A stretch of DNA of 64,000 bases from DATFVJ01 sp963826515 (lineage in GTDB: Bacteria > Actinomycetota > Actinomycetes > Streptosporangiales > Streptosporangiaceae), in contig CAWGXI010000003.1 of the NCBI GenBank assembly GCA_963826515.1, positions 1 through 64,000 on the forward strand, in the 5' to 3' direction. The translations under genes were made by a program, and so were the position numbers. The first letter of the stretch is position 1; every line of letters starts with the position of its first letter. The notes under the pieces are model-generated. The model saw nothing but the letters and a program-made list of their open reading frames with translations. It had not been told where the DNA came from and did no database searches. This document shows, piece after piece, positions 36,538 through 45,220 of the stretch.

Positions 36538-37331
36538 TGGCCGCCTTCGCGCACGCACCGCAGCCACCTGCCAGCACCGGCCGCGGCGCGGCTCCCGCCA
36601 TCGAGATCCGCGCGCTGACACGCCGCTTCAACGGCGCAGCAGTGCTGGACAGGATCGACCTGACCATCGGCCGCGGCGAGCGGGCCGGCATCTGCGGCCC
36701 CAACGGCTGCGGCAAGACCACCCTGCTGCGGTGCCTGGCCGGCACACTCACCCCGTCAGAGGGCCACGCCCTCGTCCTCGGCCACCCGCCGGGATCACGC
36801 GAGGCACGGCACGCCCTCGGTGTCTGCCTCGGGCAGGAACGGGCGTTCTACGGACGGCTGTCGGGCCGGGAGAACCTGCTGTTCGCGGCGCGGCTGCGGA
36901 TGCGCCCGCAGCACGCCGCACTCGCCGTCGCTGCCATCTGCGACGAGCTGGCGCTGGACCCATTCGCCGGACGACCGGTCGAGCGGTGCTCCGCTGGCAT
37001 GCGCGCCCGGCTGGCCCTGGGACGAGCGCTACTCGGCCACCCCGAGGTGATCTTGCTCGACGAGCCGGCCCGGTCCCTCGACGACCCGGCCAGCCAGCTA
37101 ATCCAGGCAGCCCTCACCCGCCGGCCCGAGCTCACAGTCCTCGTCGCCTCCCCGCGCCGCGACGACCTCACCTGGTGCACCCACATCACCGACCTGGCAG
37201 GGACGACTGCGCAGCAGCAGGAAACCCGCGACCCAGCACCGGGGTTCCCTCGCCTTGGGCCCAGGCGGCAGCGGCGGACGGGCTGGCCGCACCATCTGGC
37301 GGGTGGCACCCCGCGCCGCCGTTCGGCATGA
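36537..37331 (+). CDS. ABC transporter ATPase with exchanged C-terminus (copy 1)
   Basis: The ATG overlaps the stop of the preceding frame (TGATG). Walker A is at 54-62 (GPNGCGKTT), the signature is CSAGMRARLALGRALLG and Walker B is VILLDEPARSLDDP. After residue 232 (QQQETRD) the duplication junction at 37233 replaces the native end with about 32 unrelated residues ending PRRRSA. The ATP-binding domain is complete, but the permease gene that follows in copy 2 is absent here, so this subunit would have to work with the single downstream permease or not at all. Confidence 0.75.
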   Translation: MAAFAHAPQPPASTGRGAAPAIEIRALTRRFNGAAVLDRIDLTIGRGERAGICGPNGCGKTTLLRCLAGTLTPSEGHALVLGHPPGSREARHALGVCLGQERAFYGRLSGRENLLFAARLRMRPQHAALAVAAICDELALDPFAGRPVERCSAGMRARLALGRALLGHPEVILLDEPARSLDDPASQLIQAALTRRPELTVLVASPRRDDLTWCTHITDLAGTTAQQQETRDPAPGFPRLGPRRQRRTGWPHHLAGGTPRRRSA

Positions 37332-37370
37332 TCAGCGGGGGGCTCGGGGGCGGCCTGCGGGGCCAGCGCG

Positions 37371-39536
37371 CTAACGGTAGCGGCTCCGCGGCCTGTGCCA
37401 TGGCGGGCAGCCGGGCGGCCGCCCGGGGCGATGGGTTGACCATCGCCCGGGGCGGCATCTTGGCGAGCCGGGCGTGGTGGTGGTCAGGTTTGTCCACGCG
37501 GAGGTGGCGGGCCCGTTGAAGGCCAGGATCCTGACGTGGTACCGATGGTTTCTGAGCAGCCCGCGGAGGGTGACGGACCTGTGCCTAGCGCCTACCCTGA
37601 CCCAGGCGAAGCCCAGCGTGAAGCGAGCGTTCGTGGCCCGCTCGACGATGAACCCGCTGATCCCGGCGGCGCGGCTCTCGGTCCAGGTGAGAACCATCCT
37701 GGCCGGGGCGTTGCCCGGCGCGTAGGCTCTGGCGGTCAGGTTCGCCGGGGCCGGCACGCGTACCAGGATCGACACGGCGTTCGACCAGGCGGACCTGCGC
37801 GCCTGGTTCTGGGCCAGCACCCGGTAGTAGTACCTTGTGCCCACCGCCACGCTGGTGTCGGTGTAGCTGGCCGCGGCCGGGCCGACGGGGATGTCGGTCA
37901 CATTTCTGGTGAACCGGGCGTCGGCCGCCCGCTCGACGATGAACCCGGTGACCCCGGCGGCGGGGCTCTCGGTCCAGGTGAGTACCACCTTGGCCGGGGC
38001 GGTGCGCGGCGGGTACGCCTTCGCGGTGAGGTTTGCCGGGGCCGGCACGGCGACGAGGATCGACACGTCGTTCGACCACGCGGAATTGCCGCCGATGATC
38101 TGGTTCTGCGCCTGCACCCGGTAGTAGTACGTCGTGCCCTCTACCACGCTGGTGTCGGTGTAGCTGGTTTCGGCCGGGCCGAGCGGGATGTCGGTGACAT
38201 TCTTGGTGAACGCGGCGTCGGTCGCCCGCTCGACCGATATGCCCGTCGCCGCCCCGGCGGCGTCGCTGTTCTTCCACCTCAGCGCCACTGACGACCCGGC
38301 GAGCGTGGCGGTCAGGCTACCTGGCGCGGCCGGCAGCTGCGGCGCCGGCGGCAGCGTGATGGCCCCCCCGCCGTTTCCGACCGGGATCGGCGTGCCGGCC
38401 TGGTCGTCGGCGGTCGTGATCGGGGTATCGGTGCCGTCGCCGCTGTCGCCGACATAGGCGGTCTTGCCGTCCGGCGTGATCGCGATTTGCTCGGGCTCGT
38501 GCCCGACGTGGATCGCCGCGCGAGGCCTGCCGGTGGCGGTCGCGATCGGGGTCACCGTGTCGTCGCCGAAGTTGGCGACGTAGGCGGTCTTGCCGTCCGG
38601 CGTGATCGCGATCCCCTCGGGCTTTTTTCCGACCGTGATCGGCGGGCCGGGGGTGCCGGTCGCGGTCGCGATCGGGGTCACCGTGCCCGAGCCGAGGTTG
38701 GCGACGTAGACGGTCGTGCCGTCCGGCGCGATCGCGAGTGCAACGGGCTTGCCGCCGACCGGGATCGGCGCGCCGACGGTGCGTGTGGCCAATGTGATCG
38801 GGGTCACTGTGCCCGAGAGCACGTTGTTGACGACGTAGGCGGTCGTGCCGTCCGGAGTGATCGCGATGGCCGCGGGCTCGTTTCCGGCCTGGATCGGCGG
38901 GCCGGCGGTGCCGGTGGCGGTGTCGATCGGGACCACCGTACCGTCGTAGCAGGCGACGTAGGCGGTCGTGCCGTCCGGCGTGATCGCGATGGCGTGGGGG
39001 TAGTGCCCGACCGGGATCGGCGGGCCCGCGGTGTTGGTGGCGGTCGCGATCGGGGTCACCGTGCCCGAGCCGTCGTTGGCGACGTAGACGGTCGTGCCGT
39101 CCGGCGTCATCGCCAGGGCAACTGGGCCCTTTCCGACCGGGATCGGCGTGCCGGCGATGCCGGTGGCGACCGCGACCGGGGTCACCGAGCCCACGGAGAG
39201 CACGTCGTTGGCAATGTAGGCGTAAACCGGCGTTGCCAGCGCGTGGGGCGGGGGCTGGGTCGTGGTGGCGCCTGGCAGCGCGTCCGGGGTGAGCCGGCCG
39301 GGCAGGGATCGTTGTGTTCCTTGCGCGCGCGGGCGCGGGCGGCGCGCCAGCTGGCGCTTTGCCGCCGCCACCCGGATGGCGGCCGCCGCACCGCTCCCGG
39401 CGATGGACACCGGAGTCCGCACCCGCGCGCCACTGGCCGCCGCCGCAGGCCCGGACGCTAGCGCCGCCTGGGCCTGGCTTAGTGGTCCGATGACCATGGC
39501 AAGCATGGTCACAATGAGCGCGAGTTTCTTGCGCAT
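37371..39536 (-). CDS. Secreted YVTN propeller protein with three FN3 domains (copy 2)
   Basis: 721 residues, the same length and architecture as copy 1: signal peptide, seven YVTN-type blades, three FN3 domains. Visible differences are few and in frame, for example VGKKPEG for VGEKPEG, SSVALRWKNS for SSVSLTWKNS and YRVQAQNQIIGG for YRVHALNQIIGG. Absence of frameshifts in either copy, in a region where other genes are broken, suggests this protein is under selection or that the duplication is very recent. Confidence 0.88.
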   Translation of the reverse strand: MRKKLALIVTMLAMVIGPLSQAQAALASGPAAAASGARVRTPVSIAGSGAAAAIRVAAAKRQLARRPRPRAQGTQRSLPGRLTPDALPGATTTQPPPHALATPVYAYIANDVLSVGSVTPVAVATGIAGTPIPVGKGPVALAMTPDGTTVYVANDGSGTVTPIATATNTAGPPIPVGHYPHAIAITPDGTTAYVACYDGTVVPIDTATGTAGPPIQAGNEPAAIAITPDGTTAYVVNNVLSGTVTPITLATRTVGAPIPVGGKPVALAIAPDGTTVYVANLGSGTVTPIATATGTPGPPITVGKKPEGIAITPDGKTAYVANFGDDTVTPIATATGRPRAAIHVGHEPEQIAITPDGKTAYVGDSGDGTDTPITTADDQAGTPIPVGNGGGAITLPPAPQLPAAPGSLTATLAGSSVALRWKNSDAAGAATGISVERATDAAFTKNVTDIPLGPAETSYTDTSVVEGTTYYYRVQAQNQIIGGNSAWSNDVSILVAVPAPANLTAKAYPPRTAPAKVVLTWTESPAAGVTGFIVERAADARFTRNVTDIPVGPAAASYTDTSVAVGTRYYYRVLAQNQARRSAWSNAVSILVRVPAPANLTARAYAPGNAPARMVLTWTESRAAGISGFIVERATNARFTLGFAWVRVGARHRSVTLRGLLRNHRYHVRILAFNGPATSAWTNLTTTTPGSPRCRPGRWSTHRPGRPPGCPPWHRPRSRYR

Positions 39537-40081
39537 GATCCCGTCCCCCGACGCAGGAGTTCATACCAATAGAAAACCGGGACAACGGGCCGTCGTCCCG
39601 TACAGGCCGATAACCTCCGCCCGCGTTTACCACCCAAGTATTGATCAAATCTCTCCCGCCAACAAGGGGCGCAGCGGCAGGTTTCTTTCGTCCGCCAAAA
39701 TCCTGCGGCCACATTTCGGGCGCGGCGTCAAAAAATGCCGGCCATGCCGCAAGAAAAGTGCAGACATGACTGCCGTGCCTGTATATAACCACTGTGGCCG
39801 CATATATCAGCGCGGCAGGCGCATTATCCCGGGACGGCCGGACCCGCATTGGCCCTGCGCCGTTGTCGCCATTCACAGGGCAGACATGGCCGTCTCCGGC
39901 TGCGTGTGCCACGCGTGTGTCACGCCGATTCCGCTGCGACACGCCGCGAGCCTGCCGATTCGTGCCCGCGGCGTTCTGCTGGTGCGACGATGGGGGCACC
40001 CAGGCTAAAAGGCTGGAGAGTCGAGCTGTCATGTCGGGTGAGCCTTTCGGCCGGGCGGCTGAGGGGTTGGGGTGAATACTT
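39537..40081. other. Divergent intergenic region, propeller and cyclase (copy 2)
   Basis: Equivalent to 30431-30975 with only a few substitutions (for example TCGTCCGCC for TCGCCCGCC). It should retain the promoters of copy 1. Here the rightward promoter now drives only a truncated cyclase and the separate PqqD-like gene. Confidence 0.4.
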
Positions 40082-40085
40082 GTGA
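39990..40085 (+). CDS. Short ORF overlapping the cyclase start (copy 2)
   Basis: Identical in sequence to the 31-codon frame at 30884-30979, with the same GTGA coupling to the cyclase start. Identity is expected from the recent duplication and adds no independent support for function. Confidence 0.18.
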   Translation: MGAPRLKGWRVELSCRVSLSAGRLRGWGEYL

Positions 40086-40315
40086 GCGCGCCGGGCAGCG
40101 CTTTGACGCCGCTTGAGATCGCCAGCTGCGTGGTGGTGGGGCCCGCTGGTTCTCATCGGGAGCCGGCCTGTCCGGTGTCGTCGCCTGCCGATCCGGTTAC
40201 GGCGCGCTGCGGCGGGAGTGGGATCGGCCGCAGCCGGACCTGTGCACCGCGATGCTGGTCCAGCAGGTGTGGCTGGCCACGGCAGCCGCCGCGATCGGCG
40301 GCCCGGCCGGGATGA
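40082..40315 (+). pseudogene. Asparagine-synthetase-like cyclase, internally deleted (copy 2)
   Basis: The GTG start and first 41 codons (SAPGSALTPLEIASCVVVGP … PADPVTA) are uninterrupted and show the original N-terminus. An 868-bp deletion then removes the PP-loop and both ATP sites and shifts the frame, so translation ends at TGA 40313-40315. It cannot be an active cyclase. The deletion joins GGCGC to GCTGCGG, with only two or three bases of microhomology. Confidence 0.85.
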
Positions 40316-40332
40316 CTGATCAAGGAGGCCTC

Positions 40333-40644
40333 GTGCCCGTACCACCCAAGCTGGGCGAGCCCGCGGCGGGCGGCCGGTCGGTGCGGGCCCGGCCAAGCGG
40401 CCTGGCGTGGAGGCAGGCCGGCGACGAGGTGGTGGTGCTGGACCTGGTTGCCGGTAGCTACCACGCGCTCAACGCCTCGGGGGCGTTGCTGTGGGAGCGG
40501 CTGGCCGGCTGGACGACGGCCGGGGAGCTCGCCGCGGTACTCGTCAGCTGCTACGGGCTCACGCCGGCCGCGGCGGCCCGGGACGTCGTCCGTTTCTTGG
40601 ACGCGTGCGGCGGCGCCGGGCTGCTCGAGATCGCGGAATCCTGA
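40333..40644 (+). CDS. PqqD/B1-like recognition-element protein (copy 2)
   Basis: A GTG start four bases after AAGGAGG begins a 103-residue product (PVPPKLGEPAAGGRSVRARP). The PqqD-like winged-helix core includes GDEVVVLDLVAGSYHALN and ALLWERLAGWTTAGELAAVL, then VVRFLDACGGAGLLEI. In RiPP pathways this domain binds the precursor's leader and delivers it to the peptidase and cyclase. After the deletion of the cyclase core it stands free here, 17 bp behind the truncated cyclase stop. In copy 1 the same sequence is the C-terminal part of a fused frame. Confidence 0.78.
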   Translation: MPVPPKLGEPAAGGRSVRARPSGLAWRQAGDEVVVLDLVAGSYHALNASGALLWERLAGWTTAGELAAVLVSCYGLTPAAAARDVVRFLDACGGAGLLEIAES

Positions 40645-41468
40645 TAGCGGGGGGCCGCCCGGAGCGTGTCGAGTATCAGGTCCACGGCCTCGTCCATGCG
40701 GGCCCAGTCAGCCGGGCGCCCGAGGTCCCACCCGGGGTAGGCGGCGAGCGCCAGCAGCGTCTCGGGATCTGAGGGCAGCGCCGGCCAGGCCCGCCGGGCT
40801 GCCAGCCGGGCCAGCAGGGCAGACGCCGGGACCGGGGGCATGGCCATCTCGGTGGTCCAGCGCAGGTAGACCCACCCGCCAAGCGGAACCGCGCCAGATA
40901 GCGGTGGCAGCGACAGCCGCCACCGGCTCGCGGCCCGGGCCCGCGTCAGCGGCTCAGTGCTGCCCGGCGGCGGCCGGCGAAGATCGATTGTCCGGGGCCC
41001 GCCGTACACCTGATGACCGTCGGTGATCACCAGGTCGTCCGCCAGCACCGTGAAGCGCCGGGTGGCCAGCGCGGCCAGCAGGCTGCTCTTGCCCGCCTCC
41101 CGGCCGCCGACCAGGGCCCACGCCAGGCCGCCGCAGACGAACGCGCCGGCGTGGTACACCTCGCGGCCTGCCCAGCGGTTGAACACCGACGCCGCAGCTC
41201 CCAGGTAGGGGTGGACCAGCTCGTCGTCGTCGAGCGGCGGCCCGGTGAAGGTCGCCGTGCCGTCGCTGCGCTTGACCAGGAGCTGACGGCCGCAGGGAAG
41301 GTCGAGCACGACTCGTTCGGGGCCGGCGCAGACGGGCTCGGGGGGGTGCTGCGCGTAGCCGATGCCGACCCGCGGCCGGACCGCGGGCGGGGCCGGGAGA
41401 AGGCCGGCACCCGCGACGCCCGTCACGCAGAGGCCGTACACCTCGTGGCCGCCGCCGGGCGGTATCAA
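40551..41468 (-). CDS. HPr-kinase/phosphorylase-like protein (copy 2)
   Basis: 305 residues, identical at protein level to copy 1 as far as can be seen, with the P-loop GGREAGKSSL and VLADDLVI. It has the same TTGA coupling to the upstream lamin-tail gene and the same antisense overlap with the PqqD-like gene. Both kinase copies are therefore potentially functional. Confidence 0.75.
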   Translation of the reverse strand: MIPPGGGHEVYGLCVTGVAGAGLLPAPPAVRPRVGIGYAQHPPEPVCAGPERVVLDLPCGRQLLVKRSDGTATFTGPPLDDDELVHPYLGAAASVFNRWAGREVYHAGAFVCGGLAWALVGGREAGKSSLLAALATRRFTVLADDLVITDGHQVYGGPRTIDLRRPPPGSTEPLTRARAASRWRLSLPPLSGAVPLGGWVYLRWTTEMAMPPVPASALLARLAARRAWPALPSDPETLLALAAYPGWDLGRPADWARMDEAVDLILDTLRAAPRYQDSAISSSPAPPHASKKRTTSRAAAAGVSP

Positions 41469-42826
41469 CGCAGCACGCCGGTTCCGCCAGCGTCCCCCGG
41501 CGCCCTGTCAGCACCCGGGAGCGATCTGGATACAGAGGCTGCCCGCGGGGACGAGACCCCGAACGCGGGCCGGGCCGCCCGGGACCCAAGGGCAGGCGCG
41601 GCATGGTGGGCCACGGTCAGGTAATCGACGTCGTAGCCGAACCAGTAGCTGCCGCCACGGTCGACCGCGAACGTGACGGCAATATCGGCCGAGGCGCCCG
41701 GCACCAGATCTCCCGCTGAAGGGGGGACCGACAGCGTGCTGCCGAGCCCGCCGCCGCCGGGATTGGCGCTGACCGGGGCGTCCACGCTCAGGTTCTGCAC
41801 GGTGACCAGGTTGCCGCCCACGGTGACCTGACTGGTCGGAGTGGCCGGATCGACGATCCGCAGCGCAGCCGGCTGCCCGGGCTGGCTGGCCACCCCGGGC
41901 TCGGGGGCGCCGTTCACCTCGCTCAGGCTGGTGATGCGGATCTTAGCGACGATGAGATGGTCGTTTGAGGTGTTGGTAATGGTCCGCCGCACGGTGAGAA
42001 GCCCCGGGGACCCCCTCACATAGTCGACGTTGGGGGCGTCCGGGGCCGGTGCGGCAGGATCGAAGAGGATGGATTGGAAAGCCCCGTTCGCCTGGCTAGG
42101 AGATCCCGAGGCTCGAGGAGATGGCGACCCGAGCGCCGACGGGAGGCCGCCGACCATGTCACCAGTAGTTGATACCAGCGTGAAGTCCGCCGCGTTGTCG
42201 CCGCTGTCGGCCGGCACGCCTTTGAGCTCCGCACGCACCCAGGCGTACTCGTCGGCCGGGACAATCGACATCGCCGGCAACGGGGTGCCGGAAGAGAAAC
42301 CGGCCGGCGCGCCCGCCGGTCCGACAGCATCGACCACCGTCCCGTCCGGGGCCGTGACCTGCAGGCCATCCGATCCGAGGCTGGGCGCCGACAGGTCAGC
42401 GGCCGCGATAGCCGACAGCGAGTAGCCGCCGCCGGCGATAAGGTACGCCTGGTCGGTCGGCACCACGGGGGCGCTGCCCGGGACGGTAATGGAGGCACCG
42501 GACCCGGCGGCGAGACGGAAACCAGCCAGGGACACCGGGAGTCCGGTGTTGTACAGCTCGACATACTGGTCGTCGGCACCGCCCGGGCCGGACAGCCGGA
42601 ACTGGCTGATGATCACCTCACCGCGGTAGGCGCTCCCGGCCGCGATCGTTGCCGCGCGCGACGACGCCGCGGACACCGGTGACGCCAGCACCGTCTGGGC
42701 CGCCGCGCAAGCTCCTGACATCAGCGCAAACGCTGCCCCCGCTGCCGCACATCGCCTCAGCACCCCGCGGGGCACGGCCCCGCGCGCTACCACCCCGGGC
42801 CACCGATGCCCCCCGGCCCGGGACAC
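41465..42826 (-). CDS. Secreted lamin-tail-domain protein (copy 2)
   Basis: Equivalent of 33228-34589 with the GTG start at 42826. The lamin-tail domain and beta-rich C-terminal half are unchanged; a visible difference is Val for Ala in the C-terminal RAASVSRSLPG segment. Frame and signal peptide are intact. Confidence 0.78.
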   Translation of the reverse strand: MSRAGGHRWPGVVARGAVPRGVLRRCAAAGAAFALMSGACAAAQTVLASPVSAASSRAATIAAGSAYRGEVIISQFRLSGPGGADDQYVELYNTGLPVSLAGFRLAAGSGASITVPGSAPVVPTDQAYLIAGGGYSLSAIAAADLSAPSLGSDGLQVTAPDGTVVDAVGPAGAPAGFSSGTPLPAMSIVPADEYAWVRAELKGVPADSGDNAADFTLVSTTGDMVGGLPSALGSPSPRASGSPSQANGAFQSILFDPAAPAPDAPNVDYVRGSPGLLTVRRTITNTSNDHLIVAKIRITSLSEVNGAPEPGVASQPGQPAALRIVDPATPTSQVTVGGNLVTVQNLSVDAPVSANPGGGGLGSTLSVPPSAGDLVPGASADIAVTFAVDRGGSYWFGYDVDYLTVAHHAAPALGSRAARPAFGVSSPRAASVSRSLPGADRAPGDAGGTGVLR

Positions 42827-43843
42827 CACTCCCCCGCCCCATATCCAGCCCCCGATCAACACCCGCTCCCCCGTTCCTGATCGGCCGTTGCCCCGAAAAA
42901 CGGGCACCGCGCGCATTTTCCCCTTATAGCGGCCGCCCGCGCAGACACCTATTATGCGCGAGCCTCGCTGGCGCAGTTCCATCCCTTCCCCAGAAGACCG
43001 CAGAAGAAACAGCAACCATTCAGCGGCGCCGCCAAAAGCATTGACATCGGTTAGCCCGGCCGTGAAAAACAGTTCACCCGTGGCCGGTGCCCCCGGCCCG
43101 GCACGCGGCACGTTGAACGCGGTACCCGCAGGCACGCTGAACGCTGAACGGGCTTGTTCCGCCGGACCCAATCAGCTAGCCGCGGGCCACATTGACCAGC
43201 CACATTGACCGCCCGGCGGTGCGGAAAAAAGAGACGCCGGTTTCCGCTGAGGATGGCGGCTCTGACAGAACGTCGTTACCGCCCCGGCGGAGCCGTTGGC
43301 CCGCGGTGCCGCCGATGACCGCCCGGCGGTGTCCGCGTGCGCGGGCCCGGGAACGCGATCGCGCTGGTAGCCCGGGTAGCCACCCGAACGCGGAAGAGCC
43401 CGGCACAGCCACCGTCATCACGAGCTGCGCCGTCTAGCAGCGCCGCTGCCGGACCCCGTCACGATGCGCCGGGCCAGGACCATTTCTCACCTATTGTTCA
43501 ATTTCCCCGGCTTGAGACCGCCGAATGCGCAATGGCCTGCCGCCGCCTGTTTCTCCTGCCACGCCGGATCTCCTGCCAAAGGCCACGTGCCTACTGCACC
43601 AGGGACCCGATGTCTCCGGCGCCGCCGACGCCATCGTCGGGCCCCGGCGACCCGCCTAGGGTCAGTTCACGCAACGTCCCTAGGTATGTCACGCGCGGGG
43701 AATCATAGTGACCATCAGGCCGGGCGTCGGCTGCCTCTTCCGGCTCACCTGGGACTCTTGTGCCAGCCACTCGCTTGGTCCTCTCATCTAACTAAACGCG
43801 ATCATGCTATCACTACCCGTATTGGCAAGGTTAGTATCACCGC
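42827..43843. other. Divergent intergenic region, lamin-tail and nucleotidyltransferase (copy 2)
   Basis: About 1 kb, equivalent to 34590-35596, with an 8-bp insertion and a few extra C residues relative to copy 1. The TAGTAT-six-base-ATG arrangement before 43844 is preserved. No small coding frame is maintained across both copies. Confidence 0.4.
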
Positions 43844-45220
43844 ATGAAACCCAACCTCGGGCTGGCGGCGCGCACCCTGGCCCTGGATCTGGCAACCGGC
43901 GAGGTGGTCAGGGGCATGGATGCGGCAGGCATCGGCTGCATGGTCCTCAAAGGCCCGGCCATGGCCCACCGCCTCTACGGGGACACACCGGGCGGCCGTA
44001 ACTACGGCGACATCGACCTGCTGGTAGCACCCCGGCACTTCGGCGACGCTGGCCGGGTGCTGGCCTCGCTGGGCTTCAAAGATCAGCTGCCCGGGATCCG
44101 GGCCAGCGAAGCCGCCCGGATGCAGGGGCACCCGTGGCACCGTGACAGCGCCGCCCACATCGTGGTGGACCTGCACCGGGGATTCCACCACGTCGCCGAC
44201 CGGCCCACCTGGTGGGACCTGCTGAACGCCCGCCGCGAGATGCTCGTGGTCGAGGGCCAGCCGGTGGCGATCCCCGACCAGGCCGGATGCGCCTTGATCG
44301 CCGCCCTGCACGCCTCGGAAACGGCCTCAGGGGCCAAGCCGCTGGAGGATCTTCGGCGGGCCCTGGAGCTCTTCGACGACGACGTGTGGCGCCAGGCAGC
44401 CGGCCTGGCCGGATCGGTCGGTGCCGGCGACGCGTTCACCGCCGCCCTATGCCGTCACGGCGCCGGGGCGGAGCTCGCCGCCCGTCTCAGCTTGACCGTC
44501 ACCGATCCCGTCGCATGGTTTAGGGCCACATCCTTCAAGCGAGGCGCAGGATCTCTCAGCCTCGTGCTGGAACCAGGTACCCGGGCCTCCCGCGCCCAGC
44601 GCCTGCGCGACATTGTTTTCCCGTCGGCGGCGGTCTTCGCCGGCCGCTGGCCCATCGCAACCCGGGGCCGGGCCGGGCTGGCTGCCGCCCACCTAGGCCG
44701 GCTCTGCGTTAGCGTCACCCGTCTCCCGCAGCTGTTGCTGGCCTGGCACAGGACATCCCGGGCATTGCGGCGCCGCGGCGCCGCGGCGGCCCATGCCGTT
44801 CCCCGTCCCCGGGCTCGTCGCGCTCTGCGGGCCCGCGCCAATGCGGCCGCTAGAACCACTTGGTGGACCTTGCGGACGTGGTGGCAGGTCCACCAGCGGC
44901 TGGCCTCCGGCCGGTGGGGAATCGGCGTGCTCCCGGTCATCACTGGGCCGGCGGCACCTGCGGGGCCACATTCGGGGCGGGCGGCTCGCCTTGTGCTCGC
45001 CTGTTGCCGGGCGACCTGTCTGGAGACCGCACTCATCCGCCAAGCCTGCGCCGCCGGTGCGGGCGCCGCGATCGACGTCGTCGTCGGGGTGACGGCCCCA
45101 GCCAGCGGCTTCCGCGCCCACGCCTGGCTCGACGGCGACCGGGTCGACCCGGCGTTCGTGGAATTGTGGCGATACCCGGCGGTGACGGCGGAACCTGACC
45201 AGCCCCGGCCCTCCGCCTGA
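43844..45220 (+). CDS. Nucleotidyltransferase fused to a lasso-type B2 peptidase (intact copy)
   Basis: 458 residues in one frame. Residues about 25-120 form a nucleotidyltransferase-like domain (VLKGPAMAHRLYG from 34; GDIDLLVAP at 55-63). The middle (about 130-330) has helical sequence without clear family. The C-terminal 90 residues match transglutaminase-like B2 peptidases of lasso pathways: Cys392 in TCLETALIRQ, then IDVVVGVTAPASG, His426 in RAHAWLDGD, and nearby Asp430/Asp432. B2 removes the leader; nucleotidyltransferases in some lasso loci phosphorylate the product. Elsewhere these are separate proteins. The ATPase ATG overlaps this gene's stop (TGATG). Confidence 0.8.
   Translation: MKPNLGLAARTLALDLATGEVVRGMDAAGIGCMVLKGPAMAHRLYGDTPGGRNYGDIDLLVAPRHFGDAGRVLASLGFKDQLPGIRASEAARMQGHPWHRDSAAHIVVDLHRGFHHVADRPTWWDLLNARREMLVVEGQPVAIPDQAGCALIAALHASETASGAKPLEDLRRALELFDDDVWRQAAGLAGSVGAGDAFTAALCRHGAGAELAARLSLTVTDPVAWFRATSFKRGAGSLSLVLEPGTRASRAQRLRDIVFPSAAVFAGRWPIATRGRAGLAAAHLGRLCVSVTRLPQLLLAWHRTSRALRRRGAAAAHAVPRPRARRALRARANAAARTTWWTLRTWWQVHQRLASGRWGIGVLPVITGPAAPAGPHSGRAARLVLACCRATCLETALIRQACAAGAGAAIDVVVGVTAPASGFRAHAWLDGDRVDPAFVELWRYPAVTAEPDQPRPSA

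Larger units (their letters stand above)
28133..37233. repeat. Tandem duplication, copy 1
   Basis: The unit starts at CCGGGGTTCCCTCGCC and ends in GAAACCCGCGACC. It is repeated directly from 37239 with very high identity. Against copy 2 it has one extra C in the cyclase gene (near 31060), a 273-bp in-frame deletion in the nucleotidyltransferase gene, a mosaic stretch at 36059-36180, and a missing permease because the junction with copy 2 cuts off the 3' end of the ATPase gene. Scattered substitutions elsewhere keep reading frames open. Confidence 0.95.
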
